This document shows, in pieces, positions 43,619 to 54,853 of a stretch of 64,000 bases of DNA. The translations under genes and the position numbers were made by a program. Numbering within the stretch: position 1 is the stretch's first letter; every line of letters begins with the position of its first letter. Source of the stretch: Cytidiella melzeri (Eukaryota > Basidiomycota > Agaricomycetes > Polyporales > Irpicaceae); the NCBI GenBank assembly GCA_022592445.1, contig JABYQR010000051.1, forward strand, positions 62,001 through 126,000. Direction: 5' to 3'. The notes beneath the pieces were generated by a model, which was not told where the DNA came from, ran no database searches, and saw nothing but the letters and a program-made list of their open reading frames with translations.

Positions 43619-46574
43619 ATGTCTTCTCTTATAGAAAGCCCCCCTCGTCCTCCTCCCGTCCAGTACAACGCCCCGCTCGGCACTCGTTGGGAGAAGGAGA
43701 AAGCTGCAGCCGGATCTGGCGCGTTCGACTATCCCGACGATGCAAAGTACGTTGGCCCATGGGTCATCGGTGAATGTGTTGGCAAAGGCGCGAGTGGACA
43801 CGTTAAGATTGCGAAACACCGCCGCACCGGTCAACTTGCCGCCGTCAAGATTCTCCCTATCCAACCTTTTGTCAACTCCCGAGCTTCTCACGCGTCGCAG
43901 GCGAAAACGGAGAAGCAACGCTTGGGAATTGACAGGGAGATCACCATGATGAAGCTTATGAACCACCCCAACATTATGCGAATCTATGATGTCTACGAAG
44001 GCGAGAAGGAGCTCTACCTCATCTTGGAATATGTAGAAGGAGGCGAACTCTTCGACTTTCTTGTCAATCGCGGGAAGCTGCCTCCGCTCGAAGCTCTGAG
44101 CTACTTCAAACAACTTGTCTACGGCTTGAACTACGCTCATACCTTTTCTATCATCCACCGCGACCTAAAGCCGGAGAACATCCTCATCCATTCCCTGGAT
44201 CCTCCTCTGGTAAAGATCGCCGACTGGGGTATGGCTGCTTTTGCTCCGCCGACTCTGCAACTGGAGACTAGCTGTGGTAGCCCTCACTATGCCAGCCCAG
44301 AGATTGTCAACGGGCACCGGTACACAGGAACTGCGACGGATATCTGGAGCTGTGGTGTCATCTTGTACGCGCTACTTACTGGTCGTCTGCCTTTCGACGA
44401 CAAAAACGTGAGAGTACTGCTTGGCAAAGTCAAGACCGGAAGATACGACATGCCTCCTTCGATCGATCCCCTTGCAAGAGACCTTCTTTCCCGCATGCTT
44501 GTCGTAGACGTTAAGAAGAGGATAACCGTGAGTATTTCGTTTCCTGGGTATTGGCATAGTTAACGCAGGAACTAGATGAACGAGATTCTGAACCACCCAT
44601 GGCTAGAAGGGTACACGCCAGGCATTACTTACGTACCTGCTCCGCCAGTTTTAGAGCTTGCCCAGCCGCTCCGGTCTGCCATACACATCGACCGCGACCT
44701 TTTCCAGTCTATTTGCGTCATCTGGGGCCGTCATGCCGATAAAGACAGTATCAGAGCCGAGCTCTGTAGTCCAGAAGGAGAAGGGACGCTCGCAAAGGCG
44801 TTCTATTTTCTCTTGCACAAGCACCGTGAGCGTACTATGGAAGAACACGGCATTCTCATGGACGACATTCTCAAGTCTCCTGGCAAGGTTGTCACGAAGC
44901 AATACTCCGCTCCAAAGTCTCGTATTCGCTCAGTCCCGGCAGATGTACCTGTTAAGACGGCTATGCTTCCTGTTCGAGCCAGTCGGGGACACGCCCCACT
45001 TCCTTCCAGAACGCCTTCCCCAAACCCTCCAGTCCAGCTCACGATCACGCCTGTAACGGAGCGTACAACGGTTCGGGATCATCCCCCTTCACCCATCGGC
45101 CCAAGACCTCATCGACCTCGACCAACGTCGTCTCCTGTAGGCGATGCCCGCATGAGCGGGGCGTATCATCGTACCTTTGACAATGGGAGGGAAGTTCGCT
45201 CCAGTTTACGACCAATGTCTTCCGACTCCGTGGATACTTCTCATGCTATGCATATGTCCGACATGCTAGCGACACTCCCTCAGCAAATTCAGTCTCCACA
45301 CGTCTATCGCAGGGCAACTACTCTTCCGGCAGGCTCTGGTCGCGCCTCTCTGGAAGCATCTCAAGCTTCAGCTGATGATAGTCCTTACGCCATGGACGTC
45401 GATTCGGATTCTGCGGCGATACATGCTCCTATGCCGAGACAGGCGACTCAACCTCAGATCTTGCCCATGATCACGGCTCCCAGAGTCCCCGATGCGGCGC
45501 TGCAGAAAACGTTTGATGACTACGCCAACATGGTCAACGCCCAAGCGCATAGCTGGAATTCCACGAGGGCTCGAGCGTCAACCACTGTTCATAATGCTCG
45601 GCAATATGTGCCGATGGACTTGGATCGTCCTCGCCGTCCTCTTTTGGATGCCATCGTTGAGACCGAGCATCATGAAGTTGACAAGCGCCGTTCTGGGGTT
45701 AGAGCAAGCGAGAACAAGGAGAACGTTGAGCAAGTCCATGGCTCAAAGAAGCATCCGCATGCGTCTATGACGGCAGGCGGTCTTGGTTTTGGGTCGTCGG
45801 TCGTATTGCCAACCTCACCGCTCAGCAAGGAGATGTCTAACTTGACGTACATAAATGGCGCAGAAAGGGAGAAGAAGGAGAAGAAGAGCCGTGGTAAGTT
45901 TTTCAACATCATCTCATGATATATTGTAGCTTACTCAGCGCATATCAGCCGGTCTTGACCTTGTGGGATCTCCATCAATGCACAAGCGATCGACATTTTC
46001 AACCATCGGCTCCCCGACATCGATGTCGCCTCAGCAGCAGTCTTCTCTGCTTGGCTCACCCGCTGTAGGCGAGTTCAAAGGGTGGTTCTCAAACCTTTTC
46101 CACTGGAAGGTGCAGACGTACGTTCTGTACTCTGTCGAAGACGTGATGACTACTCGTAACGAGATTCTCCGGATCTTGGACAATCTGGGAGTTGTCATCC
46201 TCGAAGATCACCAGTGGGGCGTGCTCAAATGTCGAGTGGAAGATGTGTACGACGGAAGTTCCCAGATACAAAAGCACATGCGCTTTCGCCTTGAGATCTC
46301 CTCAACGTCAAACTACCTCCAAAACGGCACTCCTCGTCTCTCCCAGACCCCCATGTCGCCGCAGATGAACTCTATTCGCACTCGGTCCCACTTTGAGCGC
46401 ATACATGGCTTCGAGACCATCGCGGCTCTCATCCTCGAGAAGGGCTCCCTAACGACGTTCAAGCATATTTGTGCACGTGTGAAGACCGAGTGGGCTCTCG
46501 ACGGCGTGACGCAGTCACCTGCGATGGGTGGTAGCGGTGGCCCGACGACTTTGGATCAGCGGATCATGGCCTGA
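43619..46574 (+). CDS. Gin4/Hsl1/Kcc4-type (CAMKL) serine/threonine kinase
   Basis: Probably a septin- and cell-cycle-associated kinase of the Nim1 group. Exons 43619-44527, 44576-45893 and 45949-46574. The kinase domain lies at residues ~45-330: GECVGKGASGHVKIAKH, LAAVKIL, catalytic loop [15 protein letters not shown] region CGSPHYASPEIVNG and helix NEILNHPWLEGYTP. The magnesium motif reads ADWGM instead of DFG; Phe to Trp is unusual but the Asp and Gly are kept. A long Ser/Pro-rich linker (MSGAYHRTFD..., RRPLLDAIVETE) follows. The C-terminal ~150 residues include FKGWFSNLFHWKVQTYVLYS and LEDHQWGVLKCRVEDVYD, the conserved fungal Gin4/BRSK-type membrane-binding tail. Stop TGA at 46572-46574. 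Confidence 0.88.
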
Positions 46575-46899
46575 GCTGTAGACATCGCTCACTACTTAGC
46601 TTAAACAATTCAAACTAACCCTACATTCTTTTCATGACTTACTAGTACTGTGGATGTGACCTATTTTAGAGAATTGTGTAATTATGTATTGTACTTATTC
46701 ATGGCGGTTTGTGCCCATCATACCCAAAGACCGCACACGAAGACGACGAAGACCAGCGCGGATGGGTTGATGTCCCAAGTATGATGTTGTTTATAAGTGG
46801 CTCGAGCATAGGAGCTTCTATTAAACGTAAGATAGTGTGTGACTAGGAGAGCGAGTATGAAGTCAGCACTGCGTCAATAGATTGGAGATCCGAGTCATC
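46575..46899. other. Convergent 3' spacer
   Basis: 325 bp between the stops of the kinase (plus) and methionine aminopeptidase (minus). AT-rich 3' flank; no gene. Confidence 0.4.
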
Positions 46900-48311
46900 T
46901 CATGTAGTATTTCGCGTAAGTACCTCTGCGCCATTGTCGGTAATCAAAACCATATGCTCGGCTTGAGCGCTACGTGACCAGTTCTATAAGATGTCGTCAG
47001 CATTCAAAGGGCCATGCGGCTTCGCGAGAGTAGCGTACTGTAGACGAAGTTGTCCATCCGTCTCCAAACACCATGTGGTCCGCGTTGGTACCCCTCACGA
47101 CGCACGGCTACGAAAACATTCGCTTTTGGTCAGCTGAACATATGGAGACGCGTTTGTAAAGAAAGGCCTTACCTCGATGGTAAAGCAATGGCCTGGCTGC
47201 ATAGTCCCGGGTTCTGTGTTCGCTGTGAACCGGTCAACGACTAACGCACAACAGCAGATACGTCCACAAATCGCACGTACGGACGTGAATTATCCAGGGC
47301 AGGCAATGAAACACAGAGCCAATGCCGTGTCCGGTGAAAGCAGATGACACACTGAAATTTTTCCCTCGCACCACGCTGTGTATCGCTTTCCCGATGTCTC
47401 GGAATGGACGGAGCGGCGCGCATGCTGCGATGCCTGCTTCGAGGGCTTGTTCGGTGATTTGCACGAGTTCTTTGCCTAGGTTGTCCTGGCATTGGTGAGT
47501 ATAGAGATTATGGCGTCAGGAATTCAAGGTATACGCACAACTTGTCCTACTAGAAACGTTCTAGAAGTATCCCCGTGGTATCCGTCTAGATAGACGGTAA
47601 TGTCAATGTTGACGATGTCGCCGTTATGAAGCGGGCGGCTAGATGATGGTATGTTCAGCTCCGAGAGAGAAGTGCAACGATCTTGCGGCGTACTAGTCTG
47701 GTATTCCATGCACCATGATGTTATTCACGCTCGTGCAGCATGACTTTGGGAAACCCTTGTACAACAACGGGGATGGGTACGCGTTGTTTGCGATGATGAA
47801 CTCGTGTACTTTTGCATCAATGGCGTCTGTGGTGATGCCTTCCTACATAGCTCAGCATCATGTACTAAACTATGATTACAAGATTCGAGCTCACCTGGAC
47901 CAGAGTTCCTGCGTACACAAGAGTGCGTTCTGCAAGCTGCGCCGCTCGACGTAGCTTTTGTTCCTCCTCGCCGCCTAAAGGAATAGGAGATAAGTCAGGA
48001 AGTATGGATTGCCTTATCTGCCGAAAGCGCTGCTTGAGGTGACTTGTGGGCGCATATGGAGGACGAGGGATACTTGAAGGTACAGAGCGTGTTGAGCCAC
48101 GAGAAGAGGATGCGAGTGGATCTTGAGGAAGGATGATGTCGTAATTTCCGTGGTCCTCTAGAGTGAGATCAATATCATCCTCGTGTTGTTTGTGAAGTCG
48201 TGAACATGATCGTGTGTGCAGGGTAGAAGCCCGCGGTGGTGGTCGTGCCAGCGAATACTTGAAGAGGTATCTGTGCGAACGAAGTATCTGCCTAAAAAGA
48301 GTTCGTGGCAT
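46900..48311 (-). CDS. Methionine aminopeptidase type 1, organellar (MAP1D-like)
   Basis: Metallo-exopeptidase removing N-terminal Met. The N-terminus [20 protein letters not shown] is basic and amphipathic, suggesting mitochondrial import, and no zinc-finger of the cytosolic Map1 is present. The pita-bread fold follows, starting at [20 protein letters not shown]. Metal-ligand motifs are seen: [19 protein letters not shown] (two Asp), [12 protein letters not shown] (His), HCFTIEP (Glu) and [12 protein letters not shown] (last Glu). About eight introns, and joins around 47270-47220 and 47190-47100 are inferred. GHGIG is followed by SVFH, where many homologues have a Lys or Arg. Stop TGA at 46900-46902. 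Confidence 0.9.
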
Positions 48312-49196
48312 AGAGGCAAGTAGATGTACGTCGCGGTCAAGGGTATGTTCAGACGAAAGACTTCAAGTTACACGACGACATAGTACGGCGCTTGAAGTTA
48401 CCCGGTTCGAGGAACGCCACAAAGACTGATCTCCTATTTTCGGTTGTGCGCCACGATAAGCGCCGCCCGGTGCAGTGGTTGTCCGCGTACTTGCAGCCTA
48501 CGTTGCATACTCGACCAGTGAAACTTGTCTGTCGAAGTGTATTTGGGGCAAGCATATCCCTGTCTGTTGATGTGCTGGAAGCTGGACTGAACACGGAGAA
48601 TCAGGTGTGGAGCTTTACCGGATGGCGGCGAGTTGTACTGAAGACTACTGAAGACGATTGAACGGCAGAGTGTCACCGGAACCATACACTGACAAGTAGA
48701 AAAGCGAGTGAGTAGAGCAGTGGTTGCTTTGAATTAGACTGATTGGAGACCGAAGTTCAGGACCTTCCTCGGCACGGGATTATTTGCGATTCATCGAGGG
48801 CACAAAACTTTCAACATGGCGGCAGACATCGTCATTCCAGTTGTATTGTTTGACTTGCAAATCAATATCACCTGCGGCTATTTTCCGGATTCGAAGAACA
48901 CTTTTTATCCGTTATCTCGTCATGCGCTCGAAGAGCTTACAATGGAATCAAAAACTTGGCACTTCTTTCGACTTTAGGCAGACAAATCCGCTCGCCGTCC
49001 ATTGACTTCAACGTAGGACCTTCAAAGTTGGATATCGTGTAGGAGGCACTCGGCAAGGCACTTTTGTCGCAACGCCAAGAGACTCATGGTACTATCATTC
49101 TCCTTTAACGGACTCGCAAGCGAGTATAAAAGAAGCTTGTACAGGACTATGGGGGTGACATTCCTAAGTCCAAGCAGCCACAAGAGTGTATTCAGC
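48312..49196. other. Intergenic, promoter of AA9 gene 2
   Basis: 885 bp. A frame of 89 codons at 48392-48661 lacks an ATG start and homology. The downstream end carries a TATA box at 49125-49132. Confidence 0.45.
49125..49132 (+). promoter_or_regulatory. TATA box of AA9 gene 2
   Basis: TATAAAAG in GCGAGTATAAAAGAAGC, 65 bp before the ATG. Confidence 0.65.
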
Positions 49197-50531
49197 ATGA
49201 AGACCTTCTTCTTTGTCCTAGCTGCTGTCGCTGCGCCTCTCATTTCAGCGCACTGTATGCTACTTTCATCATCTGACCAGAGACTCGGAGACTGACTGAC
49301 GGTGGTATGTTCTCAAGACACGTTCCCAGACCTTATCAACGGCGGTAAGTCTTCGTTATTATCATTACGGAAATGTCATGAGGTTGATACCGCTCATTCA
49401 GGAGCTGTGTCGGCTGTGAGGATGCGTGCTTTTCGATGTTATCTTCTAACTGACAATTGTGCAGGACTGGACAAATATTCGCATGACGGCCAACCACTAC
49501 TCCAATGCCCCAGTAAGTGTTTTATTGCACCATCGACTATCCCTCTCATTACTCTCTGCGTGCAGGTCACCAGTGTGACCGACCCAGAGTTCCGTTGCTA
49601 CGAGCTCGATCTGCAGAACACGGCCGGTCAGACCGCCACTGCCTCCGTTTCCGCAGGCAGTACCATCGGGTTTAAAGGTAGGTCTTTGTTCTAATCTGCC
49701 GAAAATTCTTATTGCTGATGCCTTTGCGTTTCAAAAGCTGTTAGTATAAATTATCCATTTTCTTCCTACAACTGCAGTGACACTGACGTTAACCATCCAC
49801 TAGAGCCAGTCACTTTATCACCCCGGAGTAAGTGGGATAACACAGCTGCCCAACTCTATCGTTGACCCAGCCGCGGCTTGATAGTACTTTTCGATCTACA
49901 TGTCCAAGGCTACTCCTGCGGCCAACTCCCCCCAAGCTGGCACCGGACAAACTTGGTTCAAGGTGTATGAAATCCCGCCTGTGTATTCCGACGGCCAATT
50001 GAGCTTCCCATCCGAGAGTGAGTTCCTGATGATAGCCCGGTTATATAAACTTTGATGTTGCTTCAGACGTGCAGTCCTTCACGTTTACCGTGCCCAAGAG
50101 TCTTCCAAGCGGCCAATATCTCGCTCGTGTTGAGCATGTACGGCAAGATATCCTTGACACATATTCTCGTTAAATTGGATCCACAGATCGCATTACACGC
50201 TGCCAGTACCTACGGCGGCGCTCAGTTCTACATCAGCTGTGCACAGCTGAATGTCGTCAACGGCGGCAGTGGCACACCCGGTCCCCTCGTGTCTATCCCT
50301 GGTGTTTACACCGGCGTATGTCTCCTTTTGCTTGGCTACTTTGATATCTGCGCAGACACTGATCACGTCCGGTGCTTCTTGTAGTACGAGCCTGGAATCT
50401 TGATCGACATTTACAGCCTGCCAAAGAACTTCACTAGCTACCCGTCTCGTGAGTACGACTCATTGATTTGTGTCGGGCCATTGACACTCATGTTGTGCTC
50501 TTTAGCTGGCCCTGCCGTCTGGCGCGGATAA
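49197..50531 (+). CDS. AA9 lytic polysaccharide monooxygenase (tandem copy 1)
   Basis: Secreted copper oxygenase without CBM. Signal peptide [18 protein letters not shown], then the copper His at residue 19. Exons: 49197-49254, 49318-49344, 49402-49415, 49465-49512, 49566-49677, 49738-49739, 49804-49827, 49885-50017 and about four more. Joined, they give [28 protein letters not shown] and [20 protein letters not shown]. Then come A-SQSLYHPG (copper His in YHPG) and [20 protein letters not shown]. Axial-Tyr region: [19 protein letters not shown]. The end is [11 protein letters not shown] and GPAVWRG, TAA 50529-50531. The Ala codon before SQSLYHPG needs a 2-nt exon, and the first seven exons sum to a multiple of three. 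Closest relative is the next gene. Confidence 0.93.
49738..49739 (+). other. Candidate 2-nt micro-exon (CT), AA9 copy 1
   Basis: Between intron 49678-49737 (GTAGGT...AAAAG) and intron 49740-49803 (GTTAGT...ACTAG). G|CT completes an Ala codon between the exon ending GFK and the 24-nt exon encoding SQSLYHPG. Confidence 0.75.
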
Positions 50532-51404
50532 GGAGACCAGTAAATCAATTCTCGTTGTAGATCATGCATTCCATGAACGAATTGTTACGTCTTACCAGTA
50601 TTGGTTGTTGCGAAAGTCCCGGTCCCGGTGACATTTATGTTCATGTTGATTTGGTGATTGGTTATACGTCGGATAAAGAGACGTGTCAGTTGTAAGATCC
50701 GTCCACTGAGTCTCGGATGCAAGGGTGAGTACAATTCTCGTTCCAGGTGGACGTCCCGGACGGCACGTTGTACAGCAACAATTGAAGAATTGTCCTAGAG
50801 TTCACGTTGGCAGTATCTTGAAGATGATGAGACCAAAGCTTCGCACCTGCTATTCTCATGCGATGACATAAATACCCCTCATTTGAACCAATCGAAACCT
50901 CCGCTGTGGAGTAGGACTCGAGTCTGGGGCAAGCTCGGAAAACATAGCCTCTTCGAATTTTACCGATGAGTATCTGCCGTACAACACGATACGCGGTTGA
51001 CGGCCAGCCTAAACCCAGAATAGAGTGAGCGTCGGCCCATATTCGGGTGAAGCCTGCTTCTCACTTCCCCGGTAGTGTATGCATGAGCAAGACTCAGCCC
51101 AGTCGCGGGGTGGAAGCTACTGCAGTTCCTCTTGACGGGCAGTCTAATTTTACTTTGGCACTTGTTCTCGTGTGCTTCCAACAAGCTTGCTGACCTTTGC
51201 CGGCCGTATTCTTACTCGCTGGCATCGGCAAATCCTGCTCGAGCATGGCGTCATGGACCATATGGATTCGGGCGTTGGTGTCTGCGGGCTCACAGCGTTT
51301 TTGTAGGTTCTGAACATGAAGAGCATAAAAGCACCAACCTTGGAGCGTTAGTCTCCCAGCTCTACGCTCTCACCAAGTCTACCTCGCTAGCGAACTAGGA
51401 AGAA
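50532..51404. other. Spacer between tandem AA9 genes
   Basis: 873 bp with no gene. It holds the 3' flank of copy 1 and the copy 2 promoter, with CATAAAAG at 51324-51331. Confidence 0.5.
51324..51331 (+). promoter_or_regulatory. TATA-like box of AA9 gene 3
   Basis: CATAAAAG in GAGCATAAAAG, similar to GAGTATAAAAG before AA9 copy 1; 74 bp before the ATG. Confidence 0.5.
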
Positions 51405-52738
51405 ATGAAGACCTTCTTTGCTGTCCTTGGCGTTATCTCTGCACGCTTTGTAGCGGCCCACTGTGAGTGCCCATTAAATCTCCAGTCTTCCTCGACAGTC
51501 CGGCCCTGGACTGAGCATATTTCTCGCACACAGACACCTTCCCGGACTTCATCACTGGCAGTAAGTTAGCCCAAGTCTTCCAATATACTAGCAGAGACGC
51601 AGGCTACTGACCATCAACTCTGATCAATAGGCACCGTCGCCGCTGTGCGTCCCTTTCTTCTATATATGAGTGCCATGCTGGATGGCAGCGCTGACGAAAA
51701 AGACTCACATGTAGGACTGGCAATACGTCCGTGAGACCGCCAACCACTACTCAAATGGACCCGTCACCAGCGTCACCGACCCCGAATTCCGCTGCTATGA
51801 GCTCGACCTGACTAACACCGCCGGCGAGACTAGCACTGCAGCAATTACTGCGGGCTCTACCGTTGGATTTAAAGGTGAGTCCGCCTTGCCATGCGAGTAG
51901 TGACTCTTCTGATGATTTTCCATCCATAGCCGTGAGTATAGTATATTCTTTTCTGATAGTAGCGGGCATTGAAAGAGTCAACTTCAGAACAGCGCAATCT
52001 ACCACCCAGGGGTTAGTATCTCCGTTGTATCAGGTTCAGAGTTTACACGTAACTCACCGGCCGTATAGTATCTTAACGTCATGATGTCCAAGGCCAGCCC
52101 GGCAGCTAACTCGGCCGAGGCTGGTACTGGTCAGACCTGGTTCAAAGTCTACGAGCAAAAGCCAACCTACGCCGACGGGCAGCTGACCTTCCCCTCTGAA
52201 AGTGAGTCGCTAGCCTGTTTCCGACATCTGCTCAGTTTGATGTACCTTCTTCTGTTCAGCACAGCAGCAATTCACTTTCACGCTCCCTAAAAGCCTGCCA
52301 TCCGGCCAGTACCTAATGCGTGTCGAACAGGTCTGTAACTGATATTGAGAACATAGAAGCATACTACAATAATGCTTACTGACCAACCCGTACCCTTAGA
52401 TCGCTCTCCACGTCGCCTCGACCTACGGTGGAGCTCAATTTTACATTGGCTGCGCTCAGGTCAGCGTCACCGGCGGCGGCAGCGGTACCCCTGGACCGCT
52501 TGTCTCCATTCCAGGAGTCTACACCGGTGTAAGTGGTCTTGAATGCTTGTCTCGTCCAAGTCTTCAGATGTGTACTGAATTTATTAGTACGAGCCCGGTA
52601 TCCTGATCAATATCTACGACCTGCCCGCCAACTTCACTGGTTACCAGGCTCGTGAGTATACCTTGAATCTGTGCTCAAGAAAAAAAAAGTGACTGACGGA
52701 TCAATCGAACAGCTGGCCCCGCTGTCTGGCAGGGATAA
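51405..52738 (+). CDS. AA9 lytic polysaccharide monooxygenase (tandem copy 2)
   Basis: Paralogue of the preceding gene, same strand. Signal peptide [18 protein letters not shown], then the copper His. Exons: 51405-51462, 51534-51560, 51631-51644 (14 nt), 51715-51874, 51930-51931 (2 nt), 51988-52011 (24 nt), from 52069, and about four more. The product reads [37 protein letters not shown] (second copper His), [20 protein letters not shown] and [15 protein letters not shown], ending [11 protein letters not shown] and GPAVWQG. TAA 52736-52738. Exon sizes match copy 1 exactly, except that copy 1 has an extra intron (49513-49565) splitting the 160-nt exon into 48 + 112. No CBM. Intact and probably functional. 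Confidence 0.93.
51930..51931 (+). other. Candidate 2-nt micro-exon (CC), AA9 copy 2
   Basis: Between intron 51875-51929 (GTGAGT...CATAG) and intron 51932-51987 (GTGAGT...TTCAG). G|CC completes the Ala codon before the 24-nt exon encoding NSAIYHPG. Same position and phase as in copy 1. Confidence 0.75.
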
Positions 52739-53047
52739 AGACTGTCTCAGAGGCGCGACAAAGATGAAGGTCACGGTGTCGGGGTTCATCTTTCCGTTTG
52801 TTCGCTAGTAGAATCTAGTAACACTGTGCAATCAAGTGATCATTTTACCATTGCCCATGTGCACGTGAAGCGTGATAAATGCAATGCAAGCATAGAGGGA
52901 AGGAGCGGTTCCGGCAATGCATTACCACAAAATGTTACAGTGTTATCATTAGCCTACAAGAGTTGTAATCCGTTAGTCGAAGGTCGAATGAGGGTATCAA
53001 AAGAGCGTGCCGAATTCCGGCCAGCGGTCGAACTCGGCTGGGAAATT
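52739..53047. other. 3' spacer
   Basis: 309 bp between the AA9 stop and the end of the SNARE gene; 3' flanks only. Confidence 0.4.
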
Positions 53048-54182
53048 TCAGACGAGAATGACGGCGAGTAGTAAAGCCAAGAGTATGATGATGAGGATGG
53101 CTATGCACCAGCCTGATTTTTTCTCTATTTTACAACACGGAAAGTCAGCGAACTCGCCACGTCAGAAAGAGTAAATGCGTATCCAGGACGCACCCTCTGT
53201 CTGCCGTATAAACCACTTCATCCTCCGCATCGCGTCGCCTAGCTTACTCTCTGTTTTGTCGACGTTCTGCTCAATATCTGTTAACATCCTGTTGAACCAT
53301 GGCTCCGTGAATAAGTCAATATTGGAGTTTGTATAGGAGCATACTCAGTGTGTTCTACAATCTCTCGACCCATTAGTCCCGCTTGTTCCGCTATAGTACT
53401 GAGCGTGCCCGCAATGGTGTCAATCGTCTCGTCTTGTTGACGAATCATCATCTGGAGTGATCACCTCAGTGTTCTTGTTCTCGTGCGCGAACATCACATT
53501 CACCTGTTGTTCCTGCTTCGCCCACTCAGCCTGGTCGTCTTCCGCCTCTGCAGGCGGAGCTGTAGCGGAAGCAGGAGGTCCTATCCGTGTACTTGGCATT
53601 CCTAGGCGTGAATGCGGCCGAGACCTCACACCAATTTCTGACTCAACCTCGGCACGCATGCTCTATCCTTCCAATGGAACACACGTTGCCAGAGATCGGT
53701 CATAAGTCCTATGACGCGAAAGACGAAAATCGTACGTACGTCTATCTCCCGACGAACGAACGCCAGGTATCGTCTTCGTTCCATGACTTCTTGTTCTTCG
53801 AGGCCAAACATGCGCGCACCCGTTGTCTCTACAATTCTGCGGTACCAATTCCGGCCACGGGGGCGAGGGTTAATTGCTTCTGTTTACTGGTCATAAAAGC
53901 TGAGTGTGCGCACTTGACACTCTCCTCTAGATCCTCCAAGTCCGCTTCTAATGCAGCTAGCGTAGCTTTGAGCTACAACCAGAAAAGTCACCATTTCATC
54001 AAAAACGTTGTGTCTGGGGTAAGTTGAGTAAAACGCACTTCATTTCTCGCCCACACCAACTCTTCACTGTCAGGCTCCCGAGCCGTACTGCGGATCCGTA
54101 AGTACGACGCCCTCAGTGTCGATGCCGCTTGTAACGAGCTCTGCACTTCTGCTTGCACGGCATGGTACGGATCTTGTGACAT
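53048..54182 (-). CDS. TLG1: Qc-SNARE of the syntaxin-6/Tlg1 family
   Basis: Tail-anchored SNARE of trans-Golgi/endosome fusion. The start MSQDPYHAVQAEVQSSLQAA is typical of fungal Tlg1; an in-frame ATG six codons upstream (54200) is possible. The syntaxin-6 N-terminal helices follow: SEELVWARNE, spliced (GTGCGT...TTGTAG) to LKATLAALEADLEDLEESV. The Qc SNARE helix comes next: MIRQQDETIDTIAGTLSTIA, zero-layer Gln in AEQAGLMGREI, EMLTDIEQNVDKTESKLGDA and MRRMKWFIRQTE. A last exon encodes EKKSGWCIAILIIILLALLL, the membrane anchor, ending AVILV and TGA at 53048-53050. About six exons. The final splice (GTGCGT...AAATAG) is needed to reach the anchor and was chosen for that reason. Confidence 0.87.
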
Positions 54183-54853
54183 GCTTGCAAGCTTGGCCAA
54201 GGCTTAGCTACTTTCGAGGATGAGGGCACTATGTACGTTCGGTGGCTGACTATATGGTTATTCCACGTAACAGTGGATCCCACTGAGAGGCGTGAGGGAC
54301 TTGATTGGATCCCAAATGTAGCTGAAGAGCAAGATTATAGCTGGGAAACTTGAATCTGCCAGGTAAACAAGGAGGAAGAGAGAGCGCGGATATGCAAATG
54401 CGAATTCTCAATAAGAGCTTGTGTATGCGCGTCTACACGAGAAGTACAACTTGAAGTTCTTGTGCAAAATCATTATAGCACTGTCCTTTTGGTTCGAAGT
54501 TGTCCCATTCCGGCGACGCAGTCCACTGAGTGCAGGAGGTAAGGCTCAAGAGATAATCATTTTTCATCCTATCAGTACATCAACTAGAGCAAGTGTAACC
54601 CATACAGTCTCAACAATTGGCAGGTAATCAAAGTAATTGACACATAACGGGAGATCCTGTACATCGTGGTAGAAACAAGGCAGCCAAGCCGTAGATACAA
54701 TACACAGCAGAGATCATGACACGACAGTACAACAGACGGAGAGTGATAATAGCACGAATTACGGACCTACTGGACCTACTAGGTCCCATCCCTTCCCAGA
54801 CTTTTCGAGTTACCGGATATCCGGACTGCTCGAGGACCTATAGGCGATGAGGA
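54183..54853. other. Intergenic SNARE / RING gene
   Basis: About 670 bp, no gene supported: promoter of the SNARE gene and 3' flank of the RING gene. Confidence 0.4.

Noticed and set aside
43580..44158. 192-codon frame antisense to the Gin4-like kinase
   Set aside because: Shadow of the kinase exon with no own evidence.
48392..48661. 89-codon open frame on +
   Set aside because: Begins without ATG and shows no recognisable family; upstream ATG could be joined only by a ~31-nt intron.
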